DNA from: Prorocentrum cordatum | Lineage: Eukaryota > Sar > Dinophyceae > Prorocentrales > Prorocentraceae | Length of the DNA: 64,000 nucleotides | Direction: 5' to 3' | Assembly: GCA_963575745.1 (NCBI GenBank) | Contig: CAUYUJ010002714.1 | Location: 454,633-518,632, forward strand | Notes under the pieces: model-generated | Database searches by the model: none | The model's input: only the letters and a program-made list of their open reading frames with translations | Told to the model about the DNA's origin: nothing | Shown here: positions 42,190 to 52,553 of the stretch, one piece after another | How positions within the stretch are numbered: the stretch's first letter is position 1 | How the letters are laid out: each line of letters opens with the position of its first letter | Made by a program: the position numbers and the translations under genes

Positions 42190-42480
42190 ACACACGGGGG
42201 CCCCCCCGGGGGCTCCAGGGCGGAGCGAGGAGATGGGGGCACCTTGGGCCAGGACGGAGCGGGGGGCGAGGAGCGGGGGGCTCCAGGACGGAGCGGGGAG
42301 CGAGGAGCGGGGGGCTCCAGGACGGAGGGAGGGGCCAGGGGCGCCTCCTGGCAACCCCCGACGCTGTCTTTCGCAGGCCTAGAGGAGGAGGAGGAGGAGG
42401 AGGAGGAGGAGGAGGAGGAGGAGGAGGAGGAGGAGGAGGAGGAGGGAGGAGGAGGAGGAGGAGGAGGAGAAAGGCCTTGA
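42190..42480. repeat. GGGGCTCCAGGACGGAGC minisatellite and GGA tract
   Basis: Units of GGGGGCTCCAGGACGGAGCG at 42203-42340, then GGA triplets 42383-42470. Confidence 0.9.
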
Positions 42481-42529
42481 GCCACGGGCTTGGCCTGGCC
42501 TGAGGTCTCAGGGCCGAGGCCCCGCCGCG

Positions 42530-42720
42530 CCGCCCCGTCGGGAGCCGGATTCCGGAGGCCTAGAGGCGGACACCAACACCGACCTCGGCGGTGCTCCCCC
42601 GCCGAGGGACGAAGACCCCGATCTCGGCGCTGGTGGTAAGATTCCGGCTCCCAAGGTGGCCGACACATCGCCACCGACGCCGAAGTCTAGGATCCTCTCC
42701 TCCCTGTGGAGGCAGCCCCC
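42530..42720. repeat. Dispersed repeat with GATCTCGGCGNTGGTGGTA
   Basis: CCCCGATCTCGGCGCTGGTG, CTCCCAAGGTGGCCG and CGCCGAAGTCTAGGATC; similar to 57340-57425. Inverted relatives (ACCAACACCGACCTCGGCGG) precede it at 42570, so it may be a diverged fold-back. Confidence 0.6.
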
Positions 42721-42849
42721 CGTCCTGATGTGGGTGCCCACCTCCGGGCCTCCGGGTCCTGCCCTGTCCTGTCCTGGGGCGGGGCAGGGCTGGACCTGAA
42801 CGCTGTTTTTTGGCGATTCCCTGAGCCGTTTTCGTCTTGGCATCGTTCT

Positions 42850-43095
42850 GCTGTAGAGGCGCATTGAAGACAACACGAGGGAACACGAGAACAGCACGCA
42901 GTTAGGGGAAACAGGAGGGCAGACAACACGAGGGAAAACGAGGCACAAACGAGACAACGAGGGAAGACAACACGAGGGAAAACGGGAGAAGGGAAAACGA
43001 GACAACGAGGGATTGAAGACAAAACAAGGGAAAACGATGTGGATTGAAGACAAAACTAGGGAAAACGAGAACAGCACGCAATCGAAGCACACCGT
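42850..43095. repeat. AACGAGGGAAGACAACACG minisatellite
   Basis: Degenerate GACAACACGAGGGAAAACGA units, with ATTGAAGACAAAACTAGG variants towards the end; G/A-rich on +. Confidence 0.88.
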
Positions 43096-43154
43096 TTAGG
43101 TTCAGCCCTGGGGTGGGGAGCCCCTAAACGGAGCGCCGGTTCCTGCAGGGTTCT

Positions 43155-43270
43155 GCAGAGCCTCCGCCTCCTCCTTCTCCTCCTCCTCCTCCTCCTTCTC
43201 CCCCTCCCCCTCTACCTCCTCCTTCTCCTCCTCCTCCTCCTCCTCCTCCTCCTCCTCCTCCTCCTCCAGG
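43155..43270. repeat. CTC microsatellite
   Basis: CTCCTCCTT and CTC triplets, pyrimidine-rich on +, opposite in sense to most other triplet tracts here. Confidence 0.95.
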
Positions 43271-43309
43271 GGCGCGTTGACCCGGCTCCGCGTGCAGGGT
43301 CATGCAAGA

Positions 43310-43530
43310 TTCGGGGGCCCCCGAACGGTGTGGCGACAAGACCGTGCGGTGAGTCGGTGGGGATTCGGGGTCACCGCACGGTTTTGGGACTCGGGTCGCT
43401 CTCCGAGGACGTCTCGGGCGACTGTGGCATCCGAGGTCCCAAAACCGTGCGTGGACGGACCGTGCGGTGAGGTCTTGCGGGATTTCGAGGTCACCGCACG
43501 GTCTGTCACCGCACCGTTTCGGGACTCCAA
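43310..43530. repeat. ACCGTGCGGTGA inverted repeat cluster
   Basis: ACCGTGCGGTGA occurs at about 43342 and 43459, its inverse TCACCGCACGGT at about 43371, 43492 and (variant) 43506, together with paired AAAACCGTGCGTGG / CACGGTTTTGGGAC. Several hairpins are possible. Confidence 0.8.
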
Positions 43531-43583
43531 ATTAGCTGCAGCGAGCCCGCAGAGTAAGGATGGGCAACCTTCCCAAGGGTACC

Positions 43584-43731
43584 CTTACGTCGGGCACGTC
43601 CCTCAAACAATTCGTCGGGGAACGATCCTTGGATTTGCTATACACCATGTTCTGGCATTTTTCATAGTTTTGATTTGTCCTTCCACATCCGCTTGTCAGA
43701 GGACATCCCTTGCCCTTGCGCTTGTCCTCCT
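43584..43731 (-). mobile_element. Introner-like element, family A, copy 4
   Basis: 148 bp flanked by an exact 9 bp direct repeat AAGGGTACC (43575-43583 and 43732-43740). The left terminus CTTACGTCGGGCACGTCCCT matches the family. The right terminus (GGACATCCCTTGCCC) is decayed. The interior is AT-rich (TTTTCATAGTTTTGATTTGT). Shown on the minus strand because there it ends in GCCCGACGTAAG, an AG. Confidence 0.72.
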
Positions 43732-43740
43732 AAGGGTACC

Positions 43741-43896
43741 GCTTGTGCCCTTGCCCTCTCGGCCCATCCTCGGTGACTCGCTGGCCAGCCTCGTTCGACA
43801 GACGCTCACACGGCCCTCCAGGGCCCCCGCGTCCCCGTCGCGCATCCACATGTGGCACGGGCCAGCCCCGCTCCCCCACCCCCGTCTCCCCCGCAC
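43741..43896. other. GC-rich spacer
   Basis: No gene seen. Confidence 0.4.
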
Positions 43897-44085
43897 CTCG
43901 GCTACACGTAAGAGTGACCTTTCGCCGGAGTGACCTCTGGTGCGGGCACAATGGGGTCCCCCGATCACCGATTGCGATGCGATCGTAGCGTCTTGCGCGC
44001 CTGAGTTCGGTCCCCCCCGCGGCCCCCCCAGAAGCCGCGCACCAAAGGCCACTCTCACCCAGGATCACTCTTGCGTGTAGCCGAG
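43897..44085. mobile_element. Fold-back element with CTCGGCTACACG ends
   Basis: CTCGGCTACACGTAAGAGTG at the left and CACTCTTGCGTGTAGCCGAG at the right are inverted with one mismatch. Inner arms continue (GGAGTGACCTCTGGTGCG / CGCACCAAAGGCCACTCTC). Single copy in the window, non-coding. CAC flanks both ends. Confidence 0.8.
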
Positions 44086-44296
44086 CACCCCCCCAGGCGG
44101 CCCCGCGAGCTTCTCGGAGGTCGAGGTCTCGGGGCCCTCGGATTTTTTTCTGGGCCTCTGTGCCGCCACGCTCCCCGTCGCCACGGCCCGGTCCGCCCAG
44201 GGCTCGGCGGGTCGGAGCGCGCCCGGAGAGCGGTCGGCGATCGAGGTTTGAGCGTGGATCGGCCACGCACAGGGGGGTAGGGTCGGGTATAGCTCG
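44086..44296. other. GC-rich spacer
   Basis: No gene seen. Confidence 0.4.
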
Positions 44297-44450
44297 GGGG
44301 TGGACAGAACCCCCAACAGAGACACGTCGATTAGTGAATTGTCCGTTTTCGGTTCTCGAGAGGGCGCCGTGGCCGTTATTTTCCAGGCTTGCGCCCGCCA
44401 GGTTTGGGCCTCAGGTCGTTTTCACTAAACCACGTTTTACTACAGGGGGT
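44297..44450 (+). repeat. Dispersed repeat, family E, copy 2
   Basis: GACACGTCGATTAGTGAATT and GTCCGTTTTCGGTTCTCGAG, then a more diverged right half. It is followed to 44660 by three scattered TTCACTAAACCAGGTTT-like motifs. Confidence 0.7.
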
Positions 44451-44667
44451 CTGTCCATCCCCGAATAGCCAGGACCCCGGGGAAGGGGACCCGGTTAGTG
44501 GTAGGGCCTTGGGGCCCCTCAATTGGCCAGATTCACTAAACCAGGTTTGCCGTAACTTGTGTTTTTCTGGTGGCGGCAGTTCCGGTTAGTGGAAATGGGG
44601 CGGGGGGGCGCCCCCGATACAAATCACTAAACCAGGTTCCACTAAACCCAGTTCTGCCAACGCCCGA

Positions 44668-44768
44668 TAGGGGGAGGGGGAAAGGCTTCTTGAGAGGGAG
44701 GTTTCTTCCTGGAAGGCGCGGGCCTTATCTGCAGATGCCAGGCCAGCGCCTTGTAAGAAGCCGCCTGT
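44668..44768. mobile_element. Fold-back element, family B, copy 3 (shortened)
   Basis: AAAGGCTTCTTGAGAGGGAG, GGAAGGCGCGGGCCTTATCT and GCAGATG loop, with right arm GGCCAGCGCCTTGTAAGAAG. Confidence 0.75.
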
Positions 44769-44775
44769 TTTTAAG

Positions 44776-44778
<3 letters not shown>

Positions 44779-44832
<54 letters not shown>

Positions 44833-44834
44833 GT
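44779..44834. repeat. ATC microsatellite
   Basis: Uninterrupted ATC triplets. Confidence 0.97.
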
Positions 44835-45355
44835 CATAAGCTACCTTCCCCGGGGAAAATCCTTTATTTTCCCCGCGGGAGCCGCGAACTTTATTATCCG
44901 CGGGGGCTCATGATCGCCCGTTACTGGTTATATTTTGTGTGGGCTGTGTGGTGTGATCTCATGGGTGCAATGTATCCCGTGCCGGCCATGTGGTGTGAGC
45001 AATGTGGTGTGAGCTATCTGGTGCAGTATGTGGTGTGGCCAATGGTATGTGAGCTACAGTCAAGGCGCATTAAGGATGAGATGCTTTCCAAGGTTGCCAT
45101 TGCATCCTTCCCTTGGGCGCTTCGCTGGCCGCGCCCCGCTCGAATGGTGTCGGCATGGCCTTCCAAGGCCCGTGCATCTTTATCGTCTGTCCTTATTCTC
45201 AAGACGCCTGCGGCGAATCCATACCACCCCCTGTCTTTTAGGATGTGCCTATGTGGCCAAACGTTTGGGCAAAGTCTGGCCACGGTATTGGACAGTGCGT
45301 TTTCCCAGCCGCTGTGAAAGCCCTTCGGAGACAGGAGGATGGGGAGAAGGATGAG
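44835..45355. other. No gene seen; GTGTGGTGTGAGC repeats
   Basis: 44935-45055 has degenerate ATGTGGTGTGAGCTA units. The rest is mixed sequence. Confidence 0.5.
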
Positions 45356-45910
45356 GAAACCTTTGGGGAGGTTCTTGGGTCATTTCTTGGGGCTTCCTGG
45401 GGGCTTCCCTGGAGGCATCTTGGAGGCCGCTTGGGGGCATCCTTGGGCATCTTGGCGGCCTTCGGGGGCTCATTGGGGGCCGCTTTGGCAGTCTTCCAGC
45501 GTTCCTGGCCAGTCTGACGCCGTCTGCAGCCGTCTTAGTGAACCTCTCCGGGCAGTCTGGGGCCTTTTTGGGGGCGCTTCAGGGTCGTCTTGAGTGCCAT
45601 CTTGGGCGTCTTGCAGGCCTTTTGAGCCGTTTTGGGGCCCTTTGGGGGCCGTCTTGGGAGCCTCTTGGGACGTCCTGGCGCCATTTTGGAGGCCTCTGCG
45701 GCGATCTTGGGGCGGTCTCGTGGATCTGTCGGACCGTCTGGAGCAGTCGGAAAGCAGGCCTCCTCGGATCGTCCTGTAGGTCCTCTAGGCCGTCGTGAGT
45801 GCATCTTGGATCGTCTTGGCCACATTTGTCGGCCATCTTGTGTTCTGTTGGGGCCACCTTGGCCGTCTGGGAGACCACTTTGGCCGTCTGGAGGCCATCT
45901 TGAATTTATC
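45356..45910. repeat. TCTTGGGGGCC degenerate tract
   Basis: CTTGGGGGCATCCTTGGGC and CATCTTGGGCGTCTTGC-type units, opposite in orientation to the CCAAGA tracts at 46500-50440. Trp/Gly/Leu-rich open frames on the reverse strand are compositional. Confidence 0.88.
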
Positions 45911-46044
45911 TCAAGCGAATCAGCCGACGGGAGGTGCGTTTTCCGGATGGCCGGTGGGCTGGGCTGGAGCCCCACGGGGAGTCCCTTAGAAACGAACCAA
46001 ACCTTGCCAGACACGGGGCACGCCGTGCACCCCTGTGGGAAGCC

Positions 46045-46410
46045 AGAGGTGGCGGCGGATGACGGAAAGCGCGCGTACCGTCGCGGTTCGTTGTTCGGTA
46101 TAAACAGGGGAGTGTGAACGGGTGTGCCACTGCTGACCCAGATGACAGAAAGCGCCCGTAGCGTCGAGATCCGTGCGTCGGGAGAAATAGCACGGGGGAG
46201 TGTGCGAGGGTTGGCCACTGAGGACCCAGATGACGGAAAGCGCGCGTTAGCGTGCGGTCCGTTAGCCGGAAGGAATTGGACTTGGGGGAGTTCGAGGGGG
46301 GTGGCATCGCCAGGCCCGGATGACGGAAAGCGCGCGTTAGCGTGCGGTCCGTTAGTCGGAAGACATTGGACTTGGGGGAGTTCGAGGGGGTTGGCACCGC
46401 GGGCCCCGGA
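46045..46410. repeat. About 88 bp tandem array, four units
   Basis: GATGACGGAAAGCGCGCGT recurs at 46058, 46141 (variant), 46229 and 46319, followed each time by a CGGTCCGTTAGNCGGAAG-like segment and GGGGGAGTTCGAGGGG. Confidence 0.92.
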
Positions 46411-46440
46411 TCTAAGTGCCCTGTTCCATCGTTTTTTATC

Positions 46441-47589
46441 GAGTAGGACGGCGTTCGGGGCTTAAAAACAGCGTTTCGCTCGAGACATCATCGGAGAACG
46501 CTTCTTGGGCGCTTCTTGGGCCGTCTTAGGCGCCTAAGACAGCCCAAGAAGCGGCCAAGACGGCGCCCAAGACGGCCCAAGACGGCCCAAGAAGCGCCCA
46601 AGACGGCCCAAGAGCGCTCCAAGAGAGCCCAAGACCGCCCAAGGCGGCCCCAAGACGTCCCAAGAGGCCTCCACGACGCCCCAGGAGACGCCCACGAGGC
46701 GCCCCAAGAGGGCCCCAAGAGGCCAACATCATTGATTTTCTGAAGGAAAACGTGCATTTTTAGCATATGCGGCTTTTCGCCTTTCATGGCGTTGAAGACG
46801 GTCCAAGAGGCCCCCAAGACCGCCCCAAGGCGGCCCGAGATGTTCCCAAGAGGCCCCCAAAATAGCCCAAGAGGGCGCCAAGACGGGCCAAGAGGCGTCC
46901 AAGACTGTCCAAGAGGCCCCCAGGAGCGCCCCAAGAAGGCCCAAGAGGCCCCCAAGAAGGCCCCAAAACGGCCCAAGAGGGCGCCACGACGGCCCAAGAG
47001 GCGCCAAGACGGCCCAAGACGGCCCCAGGACGGCCCCAAGAAGGCCCCAGGAGGCCCCCAAGAGAGCCCAAAGACGGCCAAAGGCAGCCTACTCCCTTCA
47101 CCCCCGCAGCCCAGAATCTCCCAGGAGGCCCCCCAGAGGCCCCCGAAAAGCCCCAAAAGGTCCCCAAGAGGCACCCAAGAGGCTCCCCAAGAGCCCCCCA
47201 AGAGCCCCAAACTACTCCCAAAGGCTCTTAGCACCACGGCTCCCAAGAGCGAGCGGTGACGTAATCGAGCTGATAAGACCAAAGTTCCCAACAGAGAGCT
47301 GCGGCGTAATAAGTTCTTGACGCCAGGGCACAGGGACGGGCGGCAACGCGTGGACAACGAGCGGTCCACGCAAGGAAAACGCGGGACCGCCCCCTGGTTG
47401 GGAATAAGAAGCGCGCTCAAAGAAAGCTCCGCGACTCTCCGAGGCTGAGATAGGACCAGAGCGAGGGGAAGGGAGTCAATAAGAGGTGTAAGAGCGGACG
47501 AGCCAGCGATCTCGTGCGCTCTGAAAGTAAGTGCGTTTTCCGTCCCCGTGCCAAGCAGATCTAATTGCTTTCCCGCCTCGTTTTTTATC
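46441..47589. repeat. 1150 bp tandem unit, copy 1
   Basis: Starts GAGTAGGACGGCGTTCGGGG. Contents: CGCTCGAGACATCATCGG; a CCAAGACGGCCC tract; an AT-rich core with TTTTTAGCATATGCGGCTTT at about 46757; a second CCAAGAGG tract; then a 330 bp non-repetitive part (AACAGAGAGCTGCGGCGTAA, GGACAACGAGCGGTCCACGC, GAAAGTAAGTGCGTTTTCCG). No plausible gene: open frames come from the tracts. Confidence 0.95.
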
Positions 47590-48739
47590 GAGTAGGACGG
47601 CCTTCGGGGCTTAAAAACAGCGTTTCGCTCGAGACATCATCGGAGAACGCTTCTTGGGCGCTTCTTGGGCAGTCTTAGGCGCCTAAGACAGCCCAAGAAG
47701 CGCCCAAGACGGCGCCCAAGACGGCCCAAGACGGCCCAAGAAGCGCCCAAGACGGCCCAAGAGCGCTCCAAGAGAGCCCAAGACCGCCCAAGGCGGCCCC
47801 AAGACGCCCCAAGAGGCCTCCACGACGCCCCAGGAGGCGCCCACGAGGCGCCCCAAGAGGTCCCCACGAGGCCAGCATCATTGATTGTCTTAAGGAAAAC
47901 GTGCATTTTTAGCATATGCGGCTTTTCGCCTTTCATGGCGCTGAAGACGGTCCAAGATGCCCATACGACCGCCCCAAGGCGGCCCAACATGTTCCCAAGA
48001 GGCCACCAAAATAGCCCAAGAGGGCGCCAAGACGGGCCAAGAGGCGTCCAAGACTGTCCAAGAGGCCCCCAAGAGCGCCCCAAGAAGGCCCACGAGGCCC
48101 CCAAGAAGGCCCCAACACGGCCCAAGAGGGCGCCAAGGCGGCCCAAGAGGCGCCAAGACGGCCCAAGACGGCGCCAGGGCGGCCCCAAGAAGGCCCCAAG
48201 AGGCGCCCAAGAGAGCCCACAGACGGCAAAAGGCATGCTATTCCCTTCACCCCCGCAGCCCAGAAGCCCCCAGGAGCCCCCCCAAGGGGCCCCCGAAAAG
48301 CCTCAAAAGGTGCCAAAGAGGCACCCAAGAGGCTCCCCAAGAGCCCCCCAAGAGCCCCAAACTACTCCCAAAGGCTCTTGGCACCGCGGCTCCCAAGAGC
48401 GAGCGGTGACGTAATCGAGCTGATAAGACCAAAGCTCCCAACAGAGAGCTGCGGCGTAATAAGTTCTTGACGCCAGGGCACAGGGACGGGCGGCAACGCG
48501 TGGACAACGAGCGGTCCACGCAAGGAAAACGCGGGACCGCCCCCTGGTTGGGAATAAGAAGCGCGCTCAAAGAAAGCTCCGCGACTCTCCGAGGCTGAGA
48601 TAGGACCAGAGCGAGGGGAAGGGAGTCAATAAGAGGTGTAAGAGCGGACGAGCCAGCGATCTCGTGCGCTCTGAAAGTAAGTGCGTTTTCCGCCCCCGTG
48701 CCAATCAGATCTAATTGCCCTCCCGCCTCGTTTTTTATC
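47590..48739. repeat. 1150 bp tandem unit, copy 2
   Basis: Same layout as copy 1, with only scattered base changes (CTTAAGGAAAACG for CTGAAGGAAAACG in the core). Spacing from copy 1 is 1149 bases. Confidence 0.95.
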
Positions 48740-49905
48740 GAGTAGGACGGCCTTCGGGGCTTAAAAACAGCGTTTCGCTCGAGACATCATCGGAAAACGC
48801 TTCTTGGGCGCTTCTTGGGCCGCCTTAGGCGCCTAAGACATCCCAAGAAGCGTCCAAGACGGCGCCCAAGACGGCCCAAGACGGCCCAAGAAGCGCCCAA
48901 GACGGCCCAAGAGCGTTCCAAGAGAGCCCAAGACCGCCCAAGGCGGCCCCAAGACGCCCCAAGAGGCCTCCACGACGCCCCAGGAGGCGCCCACGAGGCG
49001 CCCCAAGAGGGCCCCACGAGGCCAGCATCATTGATTGTCTTAAGGAAAACGTGCATTTTTAGCATATGCGGCTTTTCGCCTTTCATGGCGCTGAAGACGG
49101 TCCAAAAGGCCCACACGACCGCCCCAAGGCGGCCCAAAATGTTCCCAAGAGGCCACCAAAATAGCCCAAGAGGGCGCCAAGACGGGCCAAGAGGCGTCCA
49201 AGACTGTCCAAGAGGCCCCCAGGAGCGCCCCAAGAAGGCCCACGAGGCCCCCAAGAAGGCCCCAACACGGCCCAAGAGGGCGCCACGGCGGCCCAAGAGG
49301 CGCCAAGACGGCCCAAGACGGCCCCAGGACGGCCCCAAGAAGGCCCCAAGAGGCGCCCAAGAGAGCCCACAGACGGCAAAAGGCAGGCTATTCCCTTCAC
49401 CCCCGCAGCCCAGAAGCCCCCAGGAGCCCCCCCAAGGGGCCCCCGAAAAGCCCCAAAAGGTGCCAAAGAGGCACCCAAGAGGCTCCCCAAGAGCCCCCCA
49501 AGAGCCCCAAACTACTCCCAAAGGCTCTTGGCACCGCGGCTCCCAAGAGCGAGCGGTGGCGTAATCGAGCTGATAAGACCAAAGCTCCCAACAGAGAGCT
49601 GCGGCGTAATAAGTTCTTGACGCCAGGGCACAGGGACGGGCGGCAACGCGTGGACAACGAGCGGTCCACGCAAGGAAAACGCGGGGTTCTGGAAAGCTGG
49701 CAGCCCAAACGCGGAAATCGCAACGCGACCCGACCGCCCCCTCCGAAACAAGAAACGCGCTCAAAGAAAGCTCCGCGACTCTCCGAGGCTGAGATAGGAC
49801 AAGAGCGAGGGGAATGGAGTCAATAAGAGGTGTAAGAGCGGACGAGCCAGCGATCTCGTGCGCTCTGAAAGTAAGTGCGTTTTCCGTCCCCGTGCCAAGC
49901 AGGTC
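48740..49905. repeat. 1150 bp tandem unit, copy 3
   Basis: Closer to copy 2 than to copy 1. It has an extra stretch of about 44 bases at 49686-49730 (TTCTGGAAAGCTGGCAGCCC and on). Homology stops near 49905, where the next-unit junction would be. Confidence 0.95.
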
Positions 49906-50445
49906 TAATGGCCCAATTGTCGGCCTCGTTCGGTCCAAGCCAGCCCCAAGAGCGCCTCAGAGGGCCCCTAAGACGGCCCAATACGGCCCCAAGAGCGCCC
50001 AAGCAGCCGACATGACGGCCTTGGGGAGGCCCAAGAGGGCCCCAAGGCGGCCCGAGAGCGCTCAAAGAGGTCCCAGGATGGCCGCACGACGGCCAACGAG
50101 GCCCTTCAAATTTCACGAGGCATCCAAAAGGACGCCCCAGAGGCAAACCTCGCCCCATGCCCTTCGTAACGCCTGCATGCTTAGCATATCTGCTTGTTTG
50201 GTCTTCGCAGCGTCCACAACGGCCCAAGAGGTCACCAGGAACCCCCGAAGACTGGACAAGGCGGCCCCAAATTGGCCCCTGGAGAGCTCGACGACGGCCC
50301 AAGAGAGGCCCCTAAGGGCCCCAAAGGTTCCCAGGAGAGCCGCAAGATGGCCTCAGGAGGTCCCCGAAAGGGCCCCGAGAAGGCCCCGAGAGGGCCCCAG
50401 GACCACCCAGGAGGACCCTTCACGGCCCAAAGGAGCTCCAAAAGG
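49906..50445. repeat. Diverged CCAAGAGG tract
   Basis: CAAGAGGGCCCCAAGGCGGC-type units around a core TGCTTAGCATATCTGCTTG (about 50178) resembling the core of the 1150 bp unit, so this is probably an older relative of that unit. Confidence 0.75.
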
Positions 50446-50600
50446 CCAGAGGTTGATATACCTCCTACCCTGACACGTCGATTAGTGAATTGGCCGTTTT
50501 CGGTTCGCGAGAGGGCGTCGCGGCCGTCATTTTTGCGGGTCCAGGTGCGTCGATTTCGGTCCCAGGCCGTTTTCATTAAGGGGAGGCTTACGAAAGGGAG
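50446..50600 (+). repeat. Dispersed repeat, family E, copy 3
   Basis: CTACCCTGACACGTCGATTA, GTGAATTGGCCGTTTTCGG and GGTCCCAGGCCGTTTTCATT, matching 30018 and 44297. Confidence 0.8.
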
Positions 50601-50865
50601 GTTTGTCCACCGCCGAAAAAAGGACCCTCCGCACCTTCTGAGAAGGCTCGCCTCTCCTCACTTTCCCCGGGGTCGCCGCCCACAGATGTCTGCTTTGATG
50701 TATTTTATGGTAGATCACCCGCGGGGGATCCAGGCCATTTGCGGGTAGTTACTTTGCGAGTAGTGGGACGCGCTCGTCTAGTCATCCATGCTTGCAGTGA
50801 GCGATCTGTATGCATTGCGCGATATAAAAAAAAAGGTCGCCGCCCACATATGTGTGCCCCCCCAG
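50601..50865. other. Unique sequence, no gene seen
   Basis: Lies immediately upstream of the exon-like segment at 50866; a pyrimidine stretch (GTGTGCCCCCCCAG) ends it. Confidence 0.4.
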
Positions 50866-50933
50866 GAGACGAGAAGGAGAAGCTGCCCAAGTACGTGCCC
50901 TACACCGCCGAGCACGCCAACTTGATAGCGCGA
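50866..50933 (+). CDS. Candidate internal exon, unknown protein
   Basis: Lies between TGCCCCCCCAG and GTGAAGG. The frame from 50868 reads DEKEKLPKYVPYTAEHANLI then AR, with G/C in nearly all third positions. A hydrophilic start and mixed helix follow. Not recognised; could be part of a large + strand gene. Confidence 0.5.
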
Positions 50934-50954
50934 GTGAAGGATCGGCCACACGCA

Positions 50955-51092
50955 GAAGGGGGGTATAGGGGGAGGGGGAAGGCTTCTCAGAAGCACTCCT
51001 GCCTCTTGGAATGCGCGGGCCTTCTCTGTACATGTAGGGCCGGCGCCTCCCATGAAGCAGCCCCCTTCGAAGAAGCCTTCCCCCCCATACAG
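50955..51092. mobile_element. Fold-back element, family B, copy 4
   Basis: GGGAAGGCTTCTCAGAAGCA and TGCGCGGGCCTTCTCTGTAC, with right arm GCCGGCGCCTCCCATGAAGC and GAAGAAGCCTTCCCCCC. It lies 21 bases after the exon candidate and abuts a family G repeat. Confidence 0.8.
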
Positions 51093-51262
51093 TGGGGGCC
51101 CATGCCAAGAAACACCCTGCTTGCCTCCAGGGTGCCCTGGGGTTCTTGGGTTTCGATGGTTTTGCGATGGAAAGCGTGACGTGCCCGCACCAAACATCGA
51201 CGGACGTCCTGGGGTCTCAGGGGTGGGTTGCTTGTGGAAGGTTTCTTGTGGTCGGGCCTCCA
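51092..51262 (+). repeat. Dispersed repeat, family G, copy 3
   Basis: AAACACCCTGCTTGCCTCCA, GTTCTTGGGTTTCGATGGTT and GTCCTGGGGTCTCAGGGGTG, matching 31628 and 32053 but without the GAAACGG insertion; it may represent the empty site. Confidence 0.82.
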
Positions 51263-51454
51263 CTGTTGTGCGCGCCGCCAATAAGAGCTTTCCTCCCCCC
51301 TTCGTGTTTTTGGTTTTTTGCCCTCTCGGCGTTTGCGCCGCGGCGCCGCTCCCTCACTCTCTCGCTCCCAGCCTTCGGCGGCCTGTGGTCGAGCCGACCA
51401 GGGATAGCTACCCCTTGAAGTCGGCGCGAGCCTGGGGGGGAAGCTCAGAAAAAG
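51263..51454. other. Unique spacer
   Basis: No gene seen. Confidence 0.4.
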
Positions 51455-51625
51455 TAGAGGTGCGCATACTGCTACCTTCCCTTCATATTCGCTCCTTTCT
51501 GGGCCTCCCGGGAGGCCCTCGACGCCACCGCTGGATTCGCTTCGACATCCTGGTCAGAACGTACCCTTGGAGAGGTCCCGGGGTTGCAGTATCGGTATCG
51601 GCCTTCTGGTTCTCCCAGAAGGAGA
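51455..51625 (+). mobile_element. Family D element, copy 4
   Basis: GGGCCTCCCGGGAGGCCC centre, CCACCGCTGGATTCGCTTCG and GCAGTATCGGTATCGG right end, matching 25905-26070. Confidence 0.72.
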
Positions 51626-52275
51626 GAAGTTCGGGCTTTGGAGACCTCGGGAGCTCTCGGGCCTTCTGAAGAGATACCGACAGGCCCCACCCCCCCCGGG
51701 TGCGCCCTCGATGAAGGGTGACCTGGGTTTGCCGCAGCTCCTTGCCAGGCCGCATGTGTACTCGTCGGTCGCCGGCAGCCTGCCAGTCGGCTTTTTCCGC
51801 ACTCTCCGATCATACCGGGTCGGGCGAAAGGGGGGATTGGGAGAGGGGGGTTACGAAATTTGCTGCATGCAGCTGGTTTCGGCCCGACCGAGGGGCCCAT
51901 TCCTCGATGCACGGGCGCCTCCGGCGCCGGGAGGCGCCTGGAGAATCAGCCGCGTGAGCTGATTCTCAAGCCCCCCCTTTGCTATCCCCCCCTTTCGCCT
52001 GGCCCGATCCTACAGTCGGGGCCCTGAGCAAGGAACCCTTTTCGTTGTGGAGGGGCTCCGCAGTCCTTGATTGTTCCGCAGCTGGCCTTAGGTGTTCTTT
52101 TGGTTTTCGATGGGAAGTCGAACTTTAACTTATTGGAAAAAGGGGCCTCGTTCCTTATTTAGGCTTCCTTAGGCGCCCTGCCATGTCCAGAGCCGATCCA
52201 TCGCGCCCGTGCCAGCCTGCGGGGCCAGAGTCTGTACATGCCCACCGCCCGGGGCTCTCATGCCCCGCAGCCCCA
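51626..52275. other. Unique sequence, no gene seen
   Basis: 51858-51880 (TGCTGCATGCAGCTGGTTTC) also occurs at 30578. 51640-51800 has exon-like GC content but no domain. Confidence 0.4.
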
Positions 52276-52300
52276 GCTGGCAATGGACACTGATAGTCAC

Positions 52301-52553
52301 GGGACCTTTGTGGGCCCCTGAAACGGCAGGGCCGTTTTTGTTCACCGTTTCCAAAAGAATGTCCCTTGAAAATGGAAACGGCAAAAAACACGGCGACCGG
52401 AAACGGCAAAAAAACGGCCCCAGGATTGGAACCGGAGCCGGAACCTGTCAAACAACGGCGACGGAACCGGTAGAACAACGGCGTCGGAACCGGCAACAAA
52501 ACTGGCAAAACGGAACCGGTAAAAAATAGGGCCCTCTCGTTTCCAGGGCCCAC
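52301..52553 (+). mobile_element. GAAACGG element, copy 3, with 28 bp flanking repeats
   Basis: Same ends and interior as 28858-29109. It is directly flanked by a 28-base direct repeat (52276-52303 and 52554-52581; begins GCTGGCAATGGACACTGAT, one mismatch). A duplication this long is unusual for a cut-and-paste element. Confidence 0.82.

Noticed and set aside
46488-49938. Long minus-strand Gly/Trp/Leu-rich open frames (310 and 383 codons) in the 1150 bp units
   Set aside because: They follow the CCAAGA repeat; the same peptide style appears in every such tract and on both strands.
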